Notes: a model not told the origin generated them from the letters alone. A stretch of 64,000 nt of DNA from Pseudoips prasinana (GCA_951640165.1 OX621241.1:17799001-17863000), one strand, 5' to 3'; positions 24,173-34,669 are shown, numbered from the stretch's first letter. Numbers and translations are program-made.

Positions 24173-25240
24173 ATGTCACGTGCACCTACGTGCTGTTATA
24201 CGGGTTTTCAATAAACACTTAAAAAAAGTTTAAATAATATATTCAGTTTATTGAATTTAATGATTAAAGGGAATTACACTCGAGATCTTTTAGCAGTCTT
24301 TACACGTTGGAGGTTGGAGAGCGATTGAGGCAAAGAGTACAAGACTGAGGTGTGAGGATGGACGAGTGAGGGACTAAGAGGGAGAAATGCTGAGTTGCCA
24401 GGATTAAGGCTGCGTAGGCAAATAGGGGTGCAAGGCTAGGGTATAACTATACGTACTAGAGCTTAATAATGCCAACAACCTACCGAACTTTTTTTGTTTA
24501 AATTTTTAACGAGTTTTCTGCGCTGTTTTGTTAACTGATTTTGACAGTTTCTGCATTATTATAGATTTATTCGATGATGAATGCGTATGATATGTTCTCT
24601 TATAAAATTAGTTCAGATCAGAGGTTGTAAACAAAAGTTCTTAATAATTGCGACAAACATAAGCTTAAATTAAATTTAAGAGAGATAAATACAACCATAC
24701 ATCTATTATTAAAACAGTAATTATCTATGCAGTCTATTAAATTGTCGATATGAATCGTGTAATCTATCGTGTATCTCTAATTACCATATATTATTATATA
24801 TAACTATACCTATGTTATTCATTATCTTATTCTCTAACATTAAGATTAGGAATAATGAGTGGCTTTAAGTCCTTTGAACTTCATTAATCTCTAGAACAGA
24901 CGGTGTTGACTTTCAGACACGTACTTATACATGCATGTATATAGACAGTACTTAATTATAGCCCTAGACAATAAGGGCTCGCCGTCAAATAAAATAAAGC
25001 CCGTATTTGATAAAGTAACTTAGCCACAGGGTCGCAGACGGAACACTTAACTGTGTCATTTAGATCTCAACATTGTAGTGATCCTAAAAGGGGCCGGCCA
25101 TCCAGCCTATCTAATGGCAGCTCTTATTGTAAATCAGTTTGACCGTCGGAACCATTTTTTTTCAACTTGACGTTCGTAGTTAGCCTAGGAGATTTACACT
25201 GCTTCACCGGACAATAGAGGCGAGCGGGGGCTCAAGCAAT
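24173..25240. other. No gene; purine-rich patch at 24300-24440
   Basis: A G/A-rich plus strand (many GAGG and GGGA words) follows CAATAAACAC near 24210. It could be the end of an LTR or other retroelement, but no partner copy is present. The rest is AT-rich. Confidence 0.4.
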
Positions 25241-25242
25241 CT

Positions 25243-25465
25243 ATCATCATCATCATATCAGCCGAAAGACGTCCACTGCTGGATAAAGGCCTCCCCCAAA
25301 GATCTCCACAATTACCGATTTTTCGCTATCCGCATCCAGCGATTCCCAGCGACCCTCACAAGATCATTGGTCCACCTTCTAGGGGGCCTGCCCACGCTGC
25401 GTCTTCCGGTTCGTGGTCGCCAAGCTTTCTGCCCCAGCGTCCGTCGGCTCTACGAGCACATAGCT
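25243..25465 (-). mobile_element. RTE 3'-end fragment
   Basis: On the minus strand this is the last 220 bp of the RTE found at 38.3 kb: the C-terminal coding part, the CTGGACGTCTTTCGGCTG-like tail, and (ATG)n seen on the plus strand as ATCATCATCATCATATCAG. There are several small deletions. The 5' break is near GAGCACATAG. No clean duplication was found. Confidence 0.82.
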
Positions 25466-25529
25466 CAATAGCTAACTAGGTAATCCGCGGTAGAGGATAC
25501 TTTTAGGATGGAATGGAACGTTGGCTCAG

Positions 25530-25768
25530 GGGCTCTACCGGCAAAGTCGCCGAACATCGATTTCTTAAATGGCGTTCAAGTAATTAAAGGTTAAAAATGC
25601 GTTAATCAATCGTTAAATCGGCTTCCATTAGCACATGTGACGTCATAAATGGTCCGGAATCGATTGTCAACGTTGAAGCCGATTTAACGATTGATTAAGT
25701 CATTTGTAACCTTTATTTATTTGAACACCATTTAAGAAATCTATGTTCGGCTACTTAGCCGGTAGTGC
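25530..25768. mobile_element. Palindromic element P, array unit 1
   Basis: Ends are GGGCTCTACCGGC and a decayed match (GCCGGTAGTGC). Inside, ATCGATTTCTTAAATGGCGT and TTAATCAATCGTTAAATCGG pair with the right half, leaving an asymmetric core CACATGTGACGTCATAAATG followed by GTCCGGAATCGATT. TGACGTCA is at 25638-25645. It is non-coding, and the structure is that of a long-TIR MITE. The best preserved relative is at 53740-53985. Confidence 0.85.
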
Positions 25769-25774
25769 TTCAGG

Positions 25775-26017
25775 GGAGCAACCGCCTAATTCGCGGATCA
25801 TCGTGATCGTAATCGGCGTTCAAATAGATGAAGGTTAATAATAACTAAATTATTCGTTCAATCGGCTTCCATGAGCACATGTGACGTCATAAATGGACCG
25901 GAATCGGTTTCAACGTTGAAGCCGGTTGAACGAATGATTGAGTAATTTTCAACCTTCTTATATTTGAACACCGATCACGAAACCGATGACCGCCGTACTA
26001 GGCGGTGGCCCCCCCGA
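25775..26017. mobile_element. Palindromic element P, array unit 2
   Basis: Same plan as unit 1, but the outer arms belong to another subtype: ACCGCCTAATTCGCGGATCA on the left and a matching AGGCGGTGG end on the right. The inner arms (CGTTCAATCGGCTTCCATGA / GAAGCCGGTTGAACGAATGA) differ from unit 1 by paired changes. The core is conserved, with TGACGTCA at 25882-25889. Confidence 0.83.
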
Positions 26018-26021
26018 GGGG

Positions 26022-26266
26022 ATAGCGGCTAAGTCGCCGAATATCGGTATAGTGATCGACGTTCAAATAAATAAAAGTTAAAAATTACTTAATTAATCGT
26101 TAAATCGCCTTCCATGAGCACATGTGACGTCATAAATAGTCCGGAATCAATTTTCAACGTCGAATCCGATTGAACGAATGATTTAATAGTTTTAAACCTT
26201 CATTTATTTGAACGCCGATCACGAAAACGATGATCGACAAATTAGGCGGTAGCCCGCCAGGTCGGT
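26022..26266. mobile_element. Palindromic element P, array unit 3
   Basis: The left end resembles unit 1 (GCGGCTAAGTCGCCGAATATC) and the right end resembles unit 2 (ATTAGGCGGTAGCCC), so the two ends no longer match each other well. The core is kept, with TGACGTCA at 26125-26132. Cores of units 1-3 are spaced 244 and 243 bp apart. Confidence 0.83.
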
Positions 26267-26778
26267 TAGTGATTTGGAGTTAATAAAATTCAATAATGAA
26301 CTAAGCTCTTCTACGTATATGTTTTCGCACTTAATCGAGAATAACTGTAGATCTGTATTGATTTTAACAGACTTCCCAATCTGCCGAAATAGGTATTAAA
26401 TTACTATAAATAAACTTCGTCATTACGGGACATGACGTCAAAATTATAGTAAAATAATATGAACTGGTAACTTCCAAAATCAATGGTAATAATCGGTAAC
26501 AATTTTCTCTATTAACAGATCCGTAGCTAAACCAATTTTTACTTTACTTTTCAATTTGATTTTATTTATTTATGTGCTCGGTGAGATGAAGGTTATTTTA
26601 TCTTAGTGCGGATGCTAATCGAACCCACAAACACTTTTTTTATTATATTAACACGTTTAAAGAAAACAGGTTGTTGAGGTTGCAAAAGATTTCAGTGTAA
26701 TAGAGTTAGTAGTAGCAGCCTTAACATATACCCTATGGGGCAGAATAATCTGTAACTACAAAATGCAAAATAATAATA
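26267..26778. other. AT-rich spacer, nothing recognised
   Basis: No reading frame or repeat family identified. Confidence 0.45.
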
Positions 26779-27025
26779 ATAATATCTAGGGACAATGTCA
26801 CACAGATCATCCTAGCCCCAAACTTAGCAAAGCTTGTACTGTGGGTACCAGGCGACGATATACATACTTATATAGATAGATACATACTTAAATACATAGA
26901 AAAAATCCATGACTCAGAAACAAATATTCGTGCTCATCGCACAAATATTTGCACTTACCGGGATTCGAACCCAGGACCACCAGCTTCGTAGGCAGGAGCA
27001 CTACCAACTAGGCTACGGTGACCGT
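26779..27025 (-). mobile_element. SINE E (tRNA-headed), copy 1
   Basis: Minus-strand order: the A-box region GCCTAGTTGGTAGTGCTCC, the anticodon-like CTGCCTACGAAGCTGGTGG, a perfect B box GGTTCGAATCC, then GTAAGTGCAAATATTTGTGC, GAGTCATGGAT, ATCGTCGCCTGGTACCCAC, GCTTTGCTAAGTTTGGGGC, and a TATTATTATTATT tail. This is a complete tRNA-derived SINE of about 245 bp; the tRNA-like part is not a functional tRNA gene because no acceptor stem or 3' end follows. Confidence 0.88.
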
Positions 27026-27239
27026 CGTACATGTACATGTAGAATAAATTGTTTACTAAAATTATTGTAATACATTTAAAAATTCAAATAAATAAATCAC
27101 ATCAGTTATAGTAGTAACTACTTGTTAATATTAATTAAATGTACATTTTGGTTTTTATAACTGCATTCATTAAATTCAATTGTTAGTAATAGTATTCATG
27201 TCGTATAATAGTCACGACATATTTATGTCAATAAATATA

Positions 27240-27850
27240 GTATGGTACTATTAAACAGTGGCTGTGCCCCGCGGTTATACCCGCGTTATATTTTATAAAT
27301 TATCTTAGCTCCTCCCCCGTAGGTGATAGCGTGATAATATGTAGCCTATATGTTGACCCGACGTCTTAGTAATATTCATTCAAATTTGAAGTAAATCCAT
27401 GCACTACTTTTTGAGTTTAGCCCAGACATACATAGAGACAAATAGACGCAGACAAAAATTTTAAAAACTATATTTTTGGCTTCGATATCGATTGTAGATC
27501 ACGCCCAAAGTAACCTTTAAAAATATATTCAATATACAGTTTTGACTCTCCTACGGTTTTATTATATTTATATATATATAGATCACAGATCCTGCCCCGT
27601 AGGTGATAGCGTAATAATATTATGTAGCCTATATGTTGACCCGACCTCTTAGTAATATTCATGCAAAATTTGAAGTAATTAAAATTTGGAGTACTTTTTG
27701 AGTTTAGCCCGGACATACATACAGACAAACATTCTAAAAACTATGTTTTTGGCTTCGATATCGATTGTAGATCACGCTGCTCCAAGCATCCTTTTTAAAA
27801 AATATTCAATGTACAGTTTTGACTTTCCTACGATTTTATTATAGCATTTT
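27240..27850 (+). repeat. Repeat K with a tandemly duplicated body
   Basis: Starts GGCTGTGCCCCGCGGTTATA. Two copies of a body of about 280 bp follow, at about 27305-27585 and 27590-27850. Each contains CCCCGTAGGTGATAGCGT, GTAGCCTATATGTTGACCCG, TTTTTGAGTTTAGCCC.GACA and TCGATATCGATTGTAGATCA. The reading frames at 27468-27975 are by-products of this repeat. The head block recurs at 48006. Confidence 0.75.
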
Positions 27851-28064
27851 GAACCCAAATAATGAAGTTTTCGGTGGAAGTCCCAGGTCAAGCCAAAAAG
27901 TTTTATTGGTATTTTTTTTGGTTGTGTTTGATGAAGGTGTCTCAGATAAATTGTAAAGCTGTCAGTCCTGCGCACTTACACTCTTCCCAGTCGTATTGGA
28001 GTCCCCTCCCATTAGATTATGAATGTGACAGAGATGATTGTGTGATAAGAGAGTTCACCACCAC

Positions 28065-28225
28065 CTGCGTAGCTGGCGATTTGTCGCATTAGCTGAAATT
28101 AGGCCAGTGCACATTGTGACTACACTTGTGGTTCGATTCCCGCACATAGTGACTATTTGTGTGACCCATAAGTAGTTGTTCAGAGCGAGGATGAGCTTTA
28201 TGTTTCTTACTTATATGATTTTTTT
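28065..28225 (+). mobile_element. SINE B (tRNA-headed), copy 1
   Basis: Contains the perfect B box GGTTCGATTCC near 28131, then CTATTTGTGTGACCCATAAG and GTTGTTCAGAG. The A-box region is decayed. It runs within about 10 bp into a SINE R copy that starts at 28234, so the two may have moved as a composite or inserted side by side. Confidence 0.72.
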
Positions 28226-28233
28226 GTTTGTAT

Positions 28234-28484
28234 GCTGTGTGGTGATGGCGCGCGAATATCAGACAGAATATCATGACCACATCTAATCCCGTGGGGGGCG
28301 GAGAAGTTAACCCGAGGAAGTGTCTGCCAAAGGACGGGCAGCAGCGTCTCTCTGAGTACTATGGCCATCATACTGCGATCGCCAACCCGTCTGCCAAGCG
28401 TGGCGATTATGGCATATCCCCAAGATAATTCTTGGGGGAGGCTTTTGTCCAGCAGTGGACTTTTTACAGCTGTTATGATGATAA
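28234..28484 (+). mobile_element. SINE R, copy 3 (well preserved)
   Basis: Full order of family blocks from GCTGTGTGGTGATGGCGCGC to the tail. The tail 28441-28480 (including TTTTGTCCAGCAGTGGAC and GCTGTTATGATG) matches the RTE 3' end 40684-40723 at 34 of 40 positions with the same spacing. This is the clearest sign that RTE proteins move SINE R. Confidence 0.88.
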
Positions 28485-29160
28485 AGACTTAAATTTATTT
28501 AGTACCCCGTGGCTCAGGGATTAAATCCTGTTTTGCGGTCGTAGTCTAAAAAAATAAAAATTAACCACTATTAGACGTATCAACAGCAGGACCTTAGAAT
28601 ATAAATAAAACCAAATCATTGGTTTCTTAATAGAATACTTTTCGGATAAAATAAAATATTATTACACATTTATGTAACATCCTGTTTCTAACACAATAAT
28701 CCGCACCTCGTGTATAATAAAAAATACTACGCAACAGCATTACACATCCGATACTTACGAATTCTCCATAAATTCATAACTTTTTATTTTAGTTTTATAA
28801 CTTTACACTATTGGGATATTGCCAAATATTCATTCCATTCACTGTATCACGTTTATACCTTAGATATTTTCGTACCAAAAAAGTTTCAGTGTATTCACAG
28901 ATTGAAGTACCTACGCAGTGGCCCTTAAAATATGTCATTCACATGCCGTACAGGGTATAATAATAGCATAACGAAAACTTTAACCATTCATGTGATGTTA
29001 ACTCATGTATTGTATATTTTTGCGATTATATGCTCCCACACACCGCTGCAATTACTGTTAGGCAAGTTCAACAGTGGCACACAATGAAAAGACACTCAGC
29101 TATGTCCTTCGAAATCGCTACAACTGTCTTGGAACCTGCAACGAATTTAATCAGAAAGAA
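28485..29160. other. AT-rich stretch
   Basis: The 72-residue frame at 28710-28928 has no motif. A block near 29118-29160 (CAACTGTCTTGGAACC, GCAACGAATTTAATCAGAAA) recurs at about 50027-50062, so part of this is repeat debris. Confidence 0.45.
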
Positions 29161-29445
29161 ACATCATCATCAGCCTATTATAGTCCAGTGCTGAACATAG
29201 GCCTTCCTTAAAGGTTTCTATAACCATCCCATTACGTGACTACGACATACCCTTGTTTGTCGTAGTCACTTCGTTTGACATGGGAGTTAGCGACCGCAGT
29301 TAGATGGTAGCTATAGTCCACGGGTAGCGCTGCTGCCCGGCTACCTGATGTATCCCTTAGCCGCCTTTTACGACACCCACGGGATGGTACAGGGTGGCCC
29401 TGTTATTGTTTCTAGGTTGGCAAACCACACGGCAGAAAGTAACAA
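29161..29445 (-). mobile_element. Repeat J, RTE-like LINE 3' end, copy 1
   Basis: The plus strand starts CATCATCATCAGCCTATTAT, an (ATG)n-type tail on the minus strand, followed by AGTCCAGTGCTGAACATAGG. It then shares GCGACCGCAGT, TAGCGCTGCTGCCCGGCTAC and TACGACACCCACGGGATGGT with 52675-52885. A 12-bp stem (GTGACTACGACA/TGTCGTAGTCAC, 29236-29247 and 29258-29269) is inside. Non-coding. Confidence 0.7.
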
Positions 29446-29504
29446 GGACTATTTACTTACACTTCAGATCAGTAATCGCCCAATATTACACAAAACATTT
29501 GCTG

Positions 29505-29735
29505 TCTGGTCACCGCATAAAATATCATCACCCCAACTCATCCTGTTGGGGGCGTAGAAATCGTCCGAGGGAATACCTACTAGAGAACGGGCAGCAGCGT
29601 TTTTCTGTGAACTATGACCATCAAACTGCGGTTGCCAACCCGTCTGCCAAGTGTGGTGATTATGACATGGGATATGCCCATTCTTTGGGGTGGTTGTCCA
29701 GCAATGGACGTACTTTGGCTGACATGACACAAAAC
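29505..29735 (+). mobile_element. SINE R, copy 4
   Basis: Lacks the first 20 or so bases of the family head but holds AAAATATCATCACCCCAACT, AACGGGCAGCAGCGTTTTTC, CTGCCAAGTGTGGTGATTAT and a tail of the second subtype, ACGTACTTTGGCTGACATGA. The 135-residue frame across it is not a gene. Confidence 0.82.
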
Positions 29736-30004
29736 GACTATATACATATTCTGCGTGGTGGCTTACTAAAGCGTGAACGCTATGCCCTAACACTCGTGTA
29801 GACACTGGCTTTCACGCAGACACAACGGCTTTTACAATTCACATTTTTATAAATCTTTGTTAGGCTGACCCTCACAAAATACAAGAATAACTTTTAGAAA
29901 TTCGAAGCTTCAGATAACAAGAATGTGAAGGACTTACCTACTATGAGAGCAGATTTATTCTGTTTATAAGAACAAAATTATTTTGTTCAACGGGAGCAAT
30001 TATT

Positions 30005-30170
30005 GACTGGATTGCTCGTGTGGCGCAGTGGTGGCGTGTGGTAAGATAAGTCCCCTCGGCACCCTTGGGTTTTGGGTTAGAGTCCCACACAGGACCACTA
30101 TTTATGTCACCCATAAATTGGCGTTCTAAAGTCTGGTTGTGCTTTATGTTTTCCGTGCTTCGCAATAAAG
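30005..30170 (+). mobile_element. SINE B, copy 2
   Basis: Head CTCGTGTGGCGCAGTGGTGG (A box TGGCGCAGTGG is close to ideal), decayed B box GGTTAGAGTCC, then CACTATTTATGTCACCCATA. It ends near TTCGCAATAAAG. Confidence 0.75.
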
Positions 30171-30837
30171 AAATTTAATTCCTGTATTGCGGGGGCCTTT
30201 ACTTACATGCTTTAAAAATAAAAGAATAACGGAACGAACGAAATAACGCTGCTAGTGAGTGAGTTGAGTAACGTTCCAATACCTCTTCAGGATTAACAGA
30301 GTAAGTGGCGTCATGTTTTTTGCAAATTAAATAAAACGGTAACGTGTAACGGTGTGAACTTTACCGTTATTGTATGATCGAAAAAGATGGTAATGTAATT
30401 CCAAAGGCACTTATCATTAAATAAACACAAAAAGGAAAGGGTCAAACTGCTTTAGCAATATCCAAGCAAATTATTAAATCCATAAATGACAAAAATATTC
30501 TTCCTGTGACTACAGCTAGTGCTGTTTTTTTTTTTTTTCAATAATAAAATTGAGAAAAATCTATTTAAGAAACGCTATCAGACAAGACAGGTTATGTAAT
30601 TTGGCTATTCTGTCTATTGAAAATTCTATGGCCCGATCTTTAAACTGTGATGATGTTATAAACACTTTTGCGGAACAGAAAGCTGGTAGATAAGATTATT
30701 CTTAATAAATATCTTATTGAAATTAAAATTAAAATTGTTATTTTTATTTCATTGCAAATGAATGCAGGTTACCTCACGATGTTGTTCCTTAACCGAAAAG
30801 CTAGCAAATAGATGATGAATGCATTGAGATATTATGT
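30171..30837. other. AT-rich stretch
   Basis: Holds a T-run near 30524-30538. No coding signal was recognised. Confidence 0.4.
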
Positions 30838-30965
30838 TCTATGGATGAATGTGAAGTCTCCAATACGCATTGGGCTAGCGTGGGGATTACATACCATTCC
30901 CTCTCGCCTAAGAGAGGAGGCCTATGCCCTTTATGGGGCAGTATACATTGTATTTTTTTTTAATT
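30838..30965 (+). repeat. Repeat M (LINE-tail-like), single copy
   Basis: GTGAAGTCTCCAATACGCAT, TGGGCTAGCGTGGGGATTAC and CTCTCGCCTAAGAGAGGAGG are followed by a T-rich end. It resembles the 3' end of another common lepidopteran LINE. There is an 8-bp stem CTCTCGCC/AGAGAGG-type foldback inside. Confidence 0.5.
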
Positions 30966-31107
30966 AAACTGAACAACAACGTGATCAATTTTACTGTTAG
31001 ATCCCCATCAAAATAATTTGCCACGGGCCCCCGATGGTATAGTTACGCCACTGCTCTAAGGTTATGGGTAAGATCGTGCCAATTTTGATAGACACCAAGT
31101 ACAGTCA

Positions 31108-31381
31108 CGGCTGTGTGGTGACGGCAACACGGCTGTGTGGTGACGGCAACAAATATCAGAATATCATCACCCCATCTCATGCCGTGGGGGGCGTAGAAGT
31201 CGACCCGAGGGAATATCTACCAGAGGATGGGCAGCAGCTTCCTTCTGATTACTATGACCATCTTACTGCGATCGCTAACCCGCCTGCCAAGCGTGGCGAT
31301 TATGGCATATCCCCCCAAGACGATTCTTGAGGGAGGCTTATCCAGCAGTGGACTTATTTAGCTGTAATGATGATGATGATG
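31108..31381 (+). mobile_element. SINE R, copy 5, with 11-bp target duplication
   Basis: AAGTACAGTCA is present at 31097-31107 and again, exactly, at 31382-31392, directly after the (ATG)n tail. This fixes both ends of the family. The head GGCTGTGTGGTGACGGCAAC is present twice (31109 and 31131), a small duplication. The tail reads TATCCAGCAGTGGACTTATT, then AGCTGTAATGATGATGATG. Confidence 0.92.
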
Positions 31382-31392
31382 AAGTACAGTCA

Positions 31393-32370
31393 TAACCACA
31401 GTACACACATATGTAACTCTTCATCTTTGGGTCATAATACGAGAGTAGTCATCTTGGTATGGCATATAACCCGGACCGCGTCATTGTAGAAGTGGTAAAT
31501 AATTAGCGAGGTAATTATACGGATAACTACACTAAATAAGAAAAAATTATCACATAATTATATATAAATTGTTTTATTTTTTTGCAACATCAACAATGCT
31601 TGTGTGAAAATCTTGCTAATATTTCTACTTTTCCATTGTATTTAGGTTTCTGTACCTACATTTTATTAAATTCAAAACTATTATAAAATCACGTGTTTCT
31701 CATCATATATTATATGCTCAAAATCTAGTGGATTAAAGTTTATTTATTCAATTGTAGCAGTTATGGTTATAGCTGCGGCAGGTCGTATATAGGCCAGCGG
31801 ACCATCGCGGACAGTGTCAAAGCACATGTCGCAGCGATAAAGCAATCTCCATACTAGCAAGGCAGAGCCAAGCATTTAATATTATTACATTTCGGCACTC
31901 AACACTGGATTGATCTTGATCAGACACAACAAATTCTTGCTTCTGAGCGCGACTAGGTGCTACTCGAGATTTGAACGTGAAGCGATTTAATTTAAGCAGT
32001 ACAAAAATCTAAATCGGAACAACGGTTTCCATTTATTGCCATCATAGAATTCATTAAGCATTTAACACCTCGCTATGTATCAAAAAAGTGGACTCAGTGT
32101 CTTTATGAGTGTGATAAACGATAGGATATGTAAAAAATCTCGACGCTCTCACTAGAGGAATTACACCAAATTACACCGATGCGCCATTCAAACCATGACC
32201 ACGATCAATGCAACATGATCGAAACGCATGGAGAATAACAATAAAGGTTAATCACGTTGTTACCTGTCAAAAAATGTCGTATAATCAATTTTAATTATTC
32301 ACTAATTGGTTTTTTCATGATTATCGGTAGATGGCGCTTCTTCAAAGTTTTTGTTTATTTTTTTATATTC
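31393..32370. other. AT-rich stretch
   Basis: No coding signal. A GC-richer patch at 31765-31840 (AGCTGCGGCAGGTCGTATAT) has no recognised identity. Confidence 0.4.
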
Positions 32371-32598
32371 ATCATGTCAGCCAAATTACGTCCACAATGG
32401 ACAAAAGCCTCCCCAAAGAATGAGGGTAAAAGCCATAATCGCCACGCTTGGCAGACGGGTTGACGATCGCAGTTGGATATCATAGTTCACAGAAAAACAC
32501 TGCTGCTCGTTCTGTGGTAGGTATTCCCTCGGGACGATTTCTACGCCCCCCACGGGATGAGATAGGGTAATGATATTCTTCGCCGTCACCACACAGCA
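32371..32598 (-). mobile_element. SINE R, copy 6
   Basis: On the minus strand it runs from GCTGTGTGGTGACGGCGAAG to the tail ACGTAATTTGGCTGACATGA. It is of the GGCTGACATGATG tail subtype seen at 29.5, 41.8 and 45.4 kb. Confidence 0.87.
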
Positions 32599-32952
32599 CA
32601 CCTTACATACTATATCGTGACTTATAGATATAGATGGTTCTTTTCTGACTCTAAAATCAACTAAGAGGTAACGTATCCTCCTCGCTTCAAAAAAATAATA
32701 TTAACATTTCTCTTTGGCATTTTTTATGTACTTCTTTGTAAAGATCTGTCGACATGAGGACTCTTGTAAACTGGAGGCCGTGTAAAATAAAAGCTAACTC
32801 TCAAGACATTTTTACTTTGTAATGACATTCTTTCATAAACAAGTTCCATGTCTCATGCATCATGCATATTTTATTAAAATATTCAGCTTATTACTGGATG
32901 TTATATACATACTATAAGTATAAGCAAAATGCTTAGGACATATTTCTTGTAA

Positions 32953-32996
32953 CATCAAAATGCCTCCAAGCTAGAGAGCTTGGAGGCATTTTGATG
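32953..32996. repeat. Perfect 20-bp hairpin, 4-nt loop
   Basis: CATCAAAATGCCTCCAAGCT (32953-32972), loop AGAG, then the exact complement to 32996. It could form a cruciform or act as a factor-independent structure in RNA; no gene is near it. Confidence 0.88.
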
Positions 32997-33094
32997 ACCT
33001 ACCTTCACATAAAGAAAAAATATGAATTAGGTACGCTTGCATGCCAACTATATAAATTGCTTAGCAAAAAAATGTTAACGTGGGGACTAAAGTT

Positions 33095-33420
33095 CGCTCA
33101 AGCCTCTAAAGTCTGTTGATGCTGGGATCTGTTCTCACCGGCTCTCATGCGTGCGATGCTGACGGCTGACTCAGTCAAATAGCTCGCCGTGGTGTCCGAG
33201 GCAGTAAAGCTCCAGAAGGAGGTCACCGAGCGGGATCGGAAGAGTGCTAATCCCGCTCGCAGACGGATAGGCGGCGATAGCTCAACTCCCCCTCGAAGCT
33301 GCAATGGCAGTAAGAGAAGTGTCCTCTACTGCCGCTACTAACAACGGTCTGTTTGTGGCACAGTCGATGTGCACGACTGTCAGGAGTTGGCATTCCGGGA
33401 GGACAAATCAAAGACCTCCC
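33095..33420. other. GC-rich island, unassigned (possible LINE ORF1/gag debris)
   Basis: Strikingly GC-rich for this window. A plus-strand frame reads VKLQKEVTERDRKSANPARR, charged and helix-prone like a LINE gag segment, but with stops on both sides. It continues into a fragment of retroposon A, which suggests that A is the 3' end of a larger LINE. No family name can be given. Confidence 0.4.
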
Positions 33421-33520
33421 GGGGTACGTGACCCAACTACCTGGGGCACTGGGGTAGCACACCCGCGTTCCCGACCCCCCCCCCCACCAGGCGCCAAAAA
33501 AAGTCCACGGCATCTGGCAT
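33420..33520 (+). mobile_element. Retroposon A fragment
   Basis: Shares CACACCCGCGTTCCCG, CAGGCGCCAAAAAAAGTCC and CACGGCA with the minus-strand insertion at 1549-1709, and is cut off where that copy continues with GGTTAGGTTTTG. A run of 13 or 14 C (about 33475-33488) interrupts it. Confidence 0.65.
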
Positions 33521-33549
33521 ATCCCTCCAAATGACGGACTCAATTCCAT

Positions 33550-34424
33550 TACTAGTGCAATTTTTGGAGTGTAACATGATGACTCTGAAATGGAGCGGCG
33601 CTTATCATTGATAAAATGTATATGTCCCCGATGCTATCTACATGTACCTACACAGAACTCGTCTCCATAATTATATGTTAAACATATAATTATGTAGATA
33701 CCGCACATTCTGAATCAAATAAAATAATTTCATATTTCAAGCCAATTACGTAATACAGTATAAGCGACTTAAATGGCAAAAATAAAAGGTTATGTTTAAT
33801 CGGTACGAACAAAGAAAAGGATACAAAGATACAAGTAGTCATACATCGATGATTTTAGAATAATCGGATTAAAATATATCGCTCGGGCATTATTTGGCAT
33901 AAATAACATAGTTTAGGTAAATAGATTTAAAACCCTTCAATGACTCAGTTAAAATGAACTTGATATCGTAGCTAGTTACAATTTAATTTGAGTTTCTTGG
34001 AAATGCGAGCCTTCAATCTTTGTTCTAAGGTTTGGTACAAATTAATGATGAGCTGTGTAAAGTTTGTCTTTGTTGAGATTAACAGCTAAGGTAGTCCACT
34101 AATCTTGCAACTTTTAAAAACCGTACGTATAACCAAATTTTCCAAAAAAAAACAATCTAACAAAAAATATTTATTCAAAATTCTTTTTCAGTTCTACTGA
34201 AATCAAATACAAATACTTTCTGTAGTTTTAAAGAAAAATAAACGGTTTTTATTTTATGCTTTAATATTCAATACAGTAACAAATTAAGGGGTTTACCTCT
34301 TAAACTAAAGGTTAAAAAGAGGTTAACCTCCAGGCAAAGGAGTGCATAAAACATGTCATAAATAAGTATGATTAGAGAGAAAGGGCGTTTGTACACAGAA
34401 CCGACCGGTCGACATTATTTGTAA
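33550..34424. other. AT-rich stretch
   Basis: A short palindrome around ATATAATTATATGTTAAACA near 33670. No coding signal. Confidence 0.4.
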
Positions 34425-34505
34425 AATATAATAGTAATAATATCCTGGGACATCATTCACACACAGCCAGCTGAACCCAAACTAAGCAGAGCTTGTATTA
34501 TGTCC
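34425..34505 (-). repeat. SINE E tail fragment
   Basis: The minus strand reads GAGCTCTGCTTAGTTTGGG-like sequence followed by GTCCCAGGATATTATTAC, the end of the SINE E/17.6-kb family. Confidence 0.55.
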
Positions 34506-34669
34506 CCCATGCTGCAAAGATGGGTGCGGCTTCACGTAGAAATTAAATTTTTTGTTAACTTTACTAACATTAGTTTTTTAAGCACATTGTTACTTACCTA
34601 TTTGCTAAAATATGGACTTTGTCTGAAATAAATGATTATTATTATTATTATAGAGACCAGATAACTAAT

